This document shows, piece after piece, positions 15,055 to 15,150 of a stretch of DNA of 15,150 nt (position 1 is the stretch's first letter; every line of letters starts with the position of its first letter). The notes under the pieces are model-generated. The model worked only from the letters and a program-made list of their open reading frames with translations, did not search any database and was not told the origin of the DNA. Source of the stretch: JBDTMC01 sp039934475 (GTDB lineage Bacteria > Acidobacteriota > Terriglobia > Bryobacterales > Bryobacteraceae); contig JBDTMC010000157.1 in assembly GCA_039934475.1 (NCBI GenBank), positions 1-15,150 of the forward strand, read 5' to 3'. The translations under genes were made by a program, and so were the position numbers.

Positions 15055-15150
15055 ATGCTGGAAACATTGAGAAACATTTTGGAGGGCGCCTTGGAGCGCC
15101 TACATCAACAGGTGACGACGTACTTGCCATCGCTGCTGGCTGCGCTGGGC
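15055..15150 (+). CDS. Start of a probable mechanosensitive-channel-like membrane protein (partial)
   Basis: An ATG at 15055 begins three bases after the previous stop, with GGAGG at 15042-15046 eight bases upstream inside the previous gene. Only 32 codons are in the window: MLETLRNILEGALERLHQQV, then TTYLPSLLAALG at the edge. An amphipathic helix followed by a YLPSLLAALG entry into a membrane helix is the usual N-terminus of small MscS-type or TM-helix channel proteins in bacteria. The call rests on this short stretch and on operon context, since osmolyte genes and release channels belong together. A different membrane protein is possible. Confidence 0.55.
   Translation, partial: MLETLRNILEGALERLHQQVTTYLPSLLAALG

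Overview
The window reads as chromosomal DNA of a GC-rich Gram-negative bacterium, most likely an Acidobacteriota member of the Solibacter/Bryobacter type. This is an inference from gene style and not from a marker gene: a HEAT-repeat protein joined to a VWFA-like domain, many small secreted proteins of unknown role, a Tat-exported enolase-superfamily enzyme, and a compact valS-nadC-birA-coaX cofactor operon. Coding density is high. There is no rRNA, tRNA, CRISPR array or insertion sequence that I can support.

Left part (1-2466). A secreted NHL-repeat beta-propeller protein runs off the left edge on the minus strand. It is divergent from a plus-strand gene of about 604 codons combining HEAT repeats with a degenerate VWFA-like C-terminus.

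Central operon (8214 down to 2474, minus strand). valS, nadC, birA, coaX and a conserved hypothetical gene follow one another with overlaps of 4-10 bp or a 17-bp gap, so they are probably one transcript. The products charge tRNA-Val, make nicotinate mononucleotide for NAD, attach biotin to carboxylases, and carry out the first step of CoA synthesis. The last gene has no recognised function. Upstream of valS lies a 237-bp spacer filled with nested inverted repeats.

Secreted-protein region (8452-12374). A small exported protein with a good promoter and ribosome binding site is followed by a TIM-barrel glycoside-hydrolase-like gene. That gene is split into two frames where an imperfect direct repeat with a 53-bp period sits. 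Divergent from it, with start codons that overlap, are a secreted SH3b-like protein and a Tat-exported mannonate dehydratase/RspA-like enzyme that appears to lack one catalytic histidine.

Right part (12489-15150). Two glycosyltransferases (one like GT81 glucosyl-3-phosphoglycerate synthase, one like mannosylglycerate/glucosylglycerate synthase) are packed in front of the start of a probable mechanosensitive channel gene. The arrangement suggests an operon for synthesis of a glycosylglycerate compatible solute together with its osmotic release valve. This is the most interesting system in the window.
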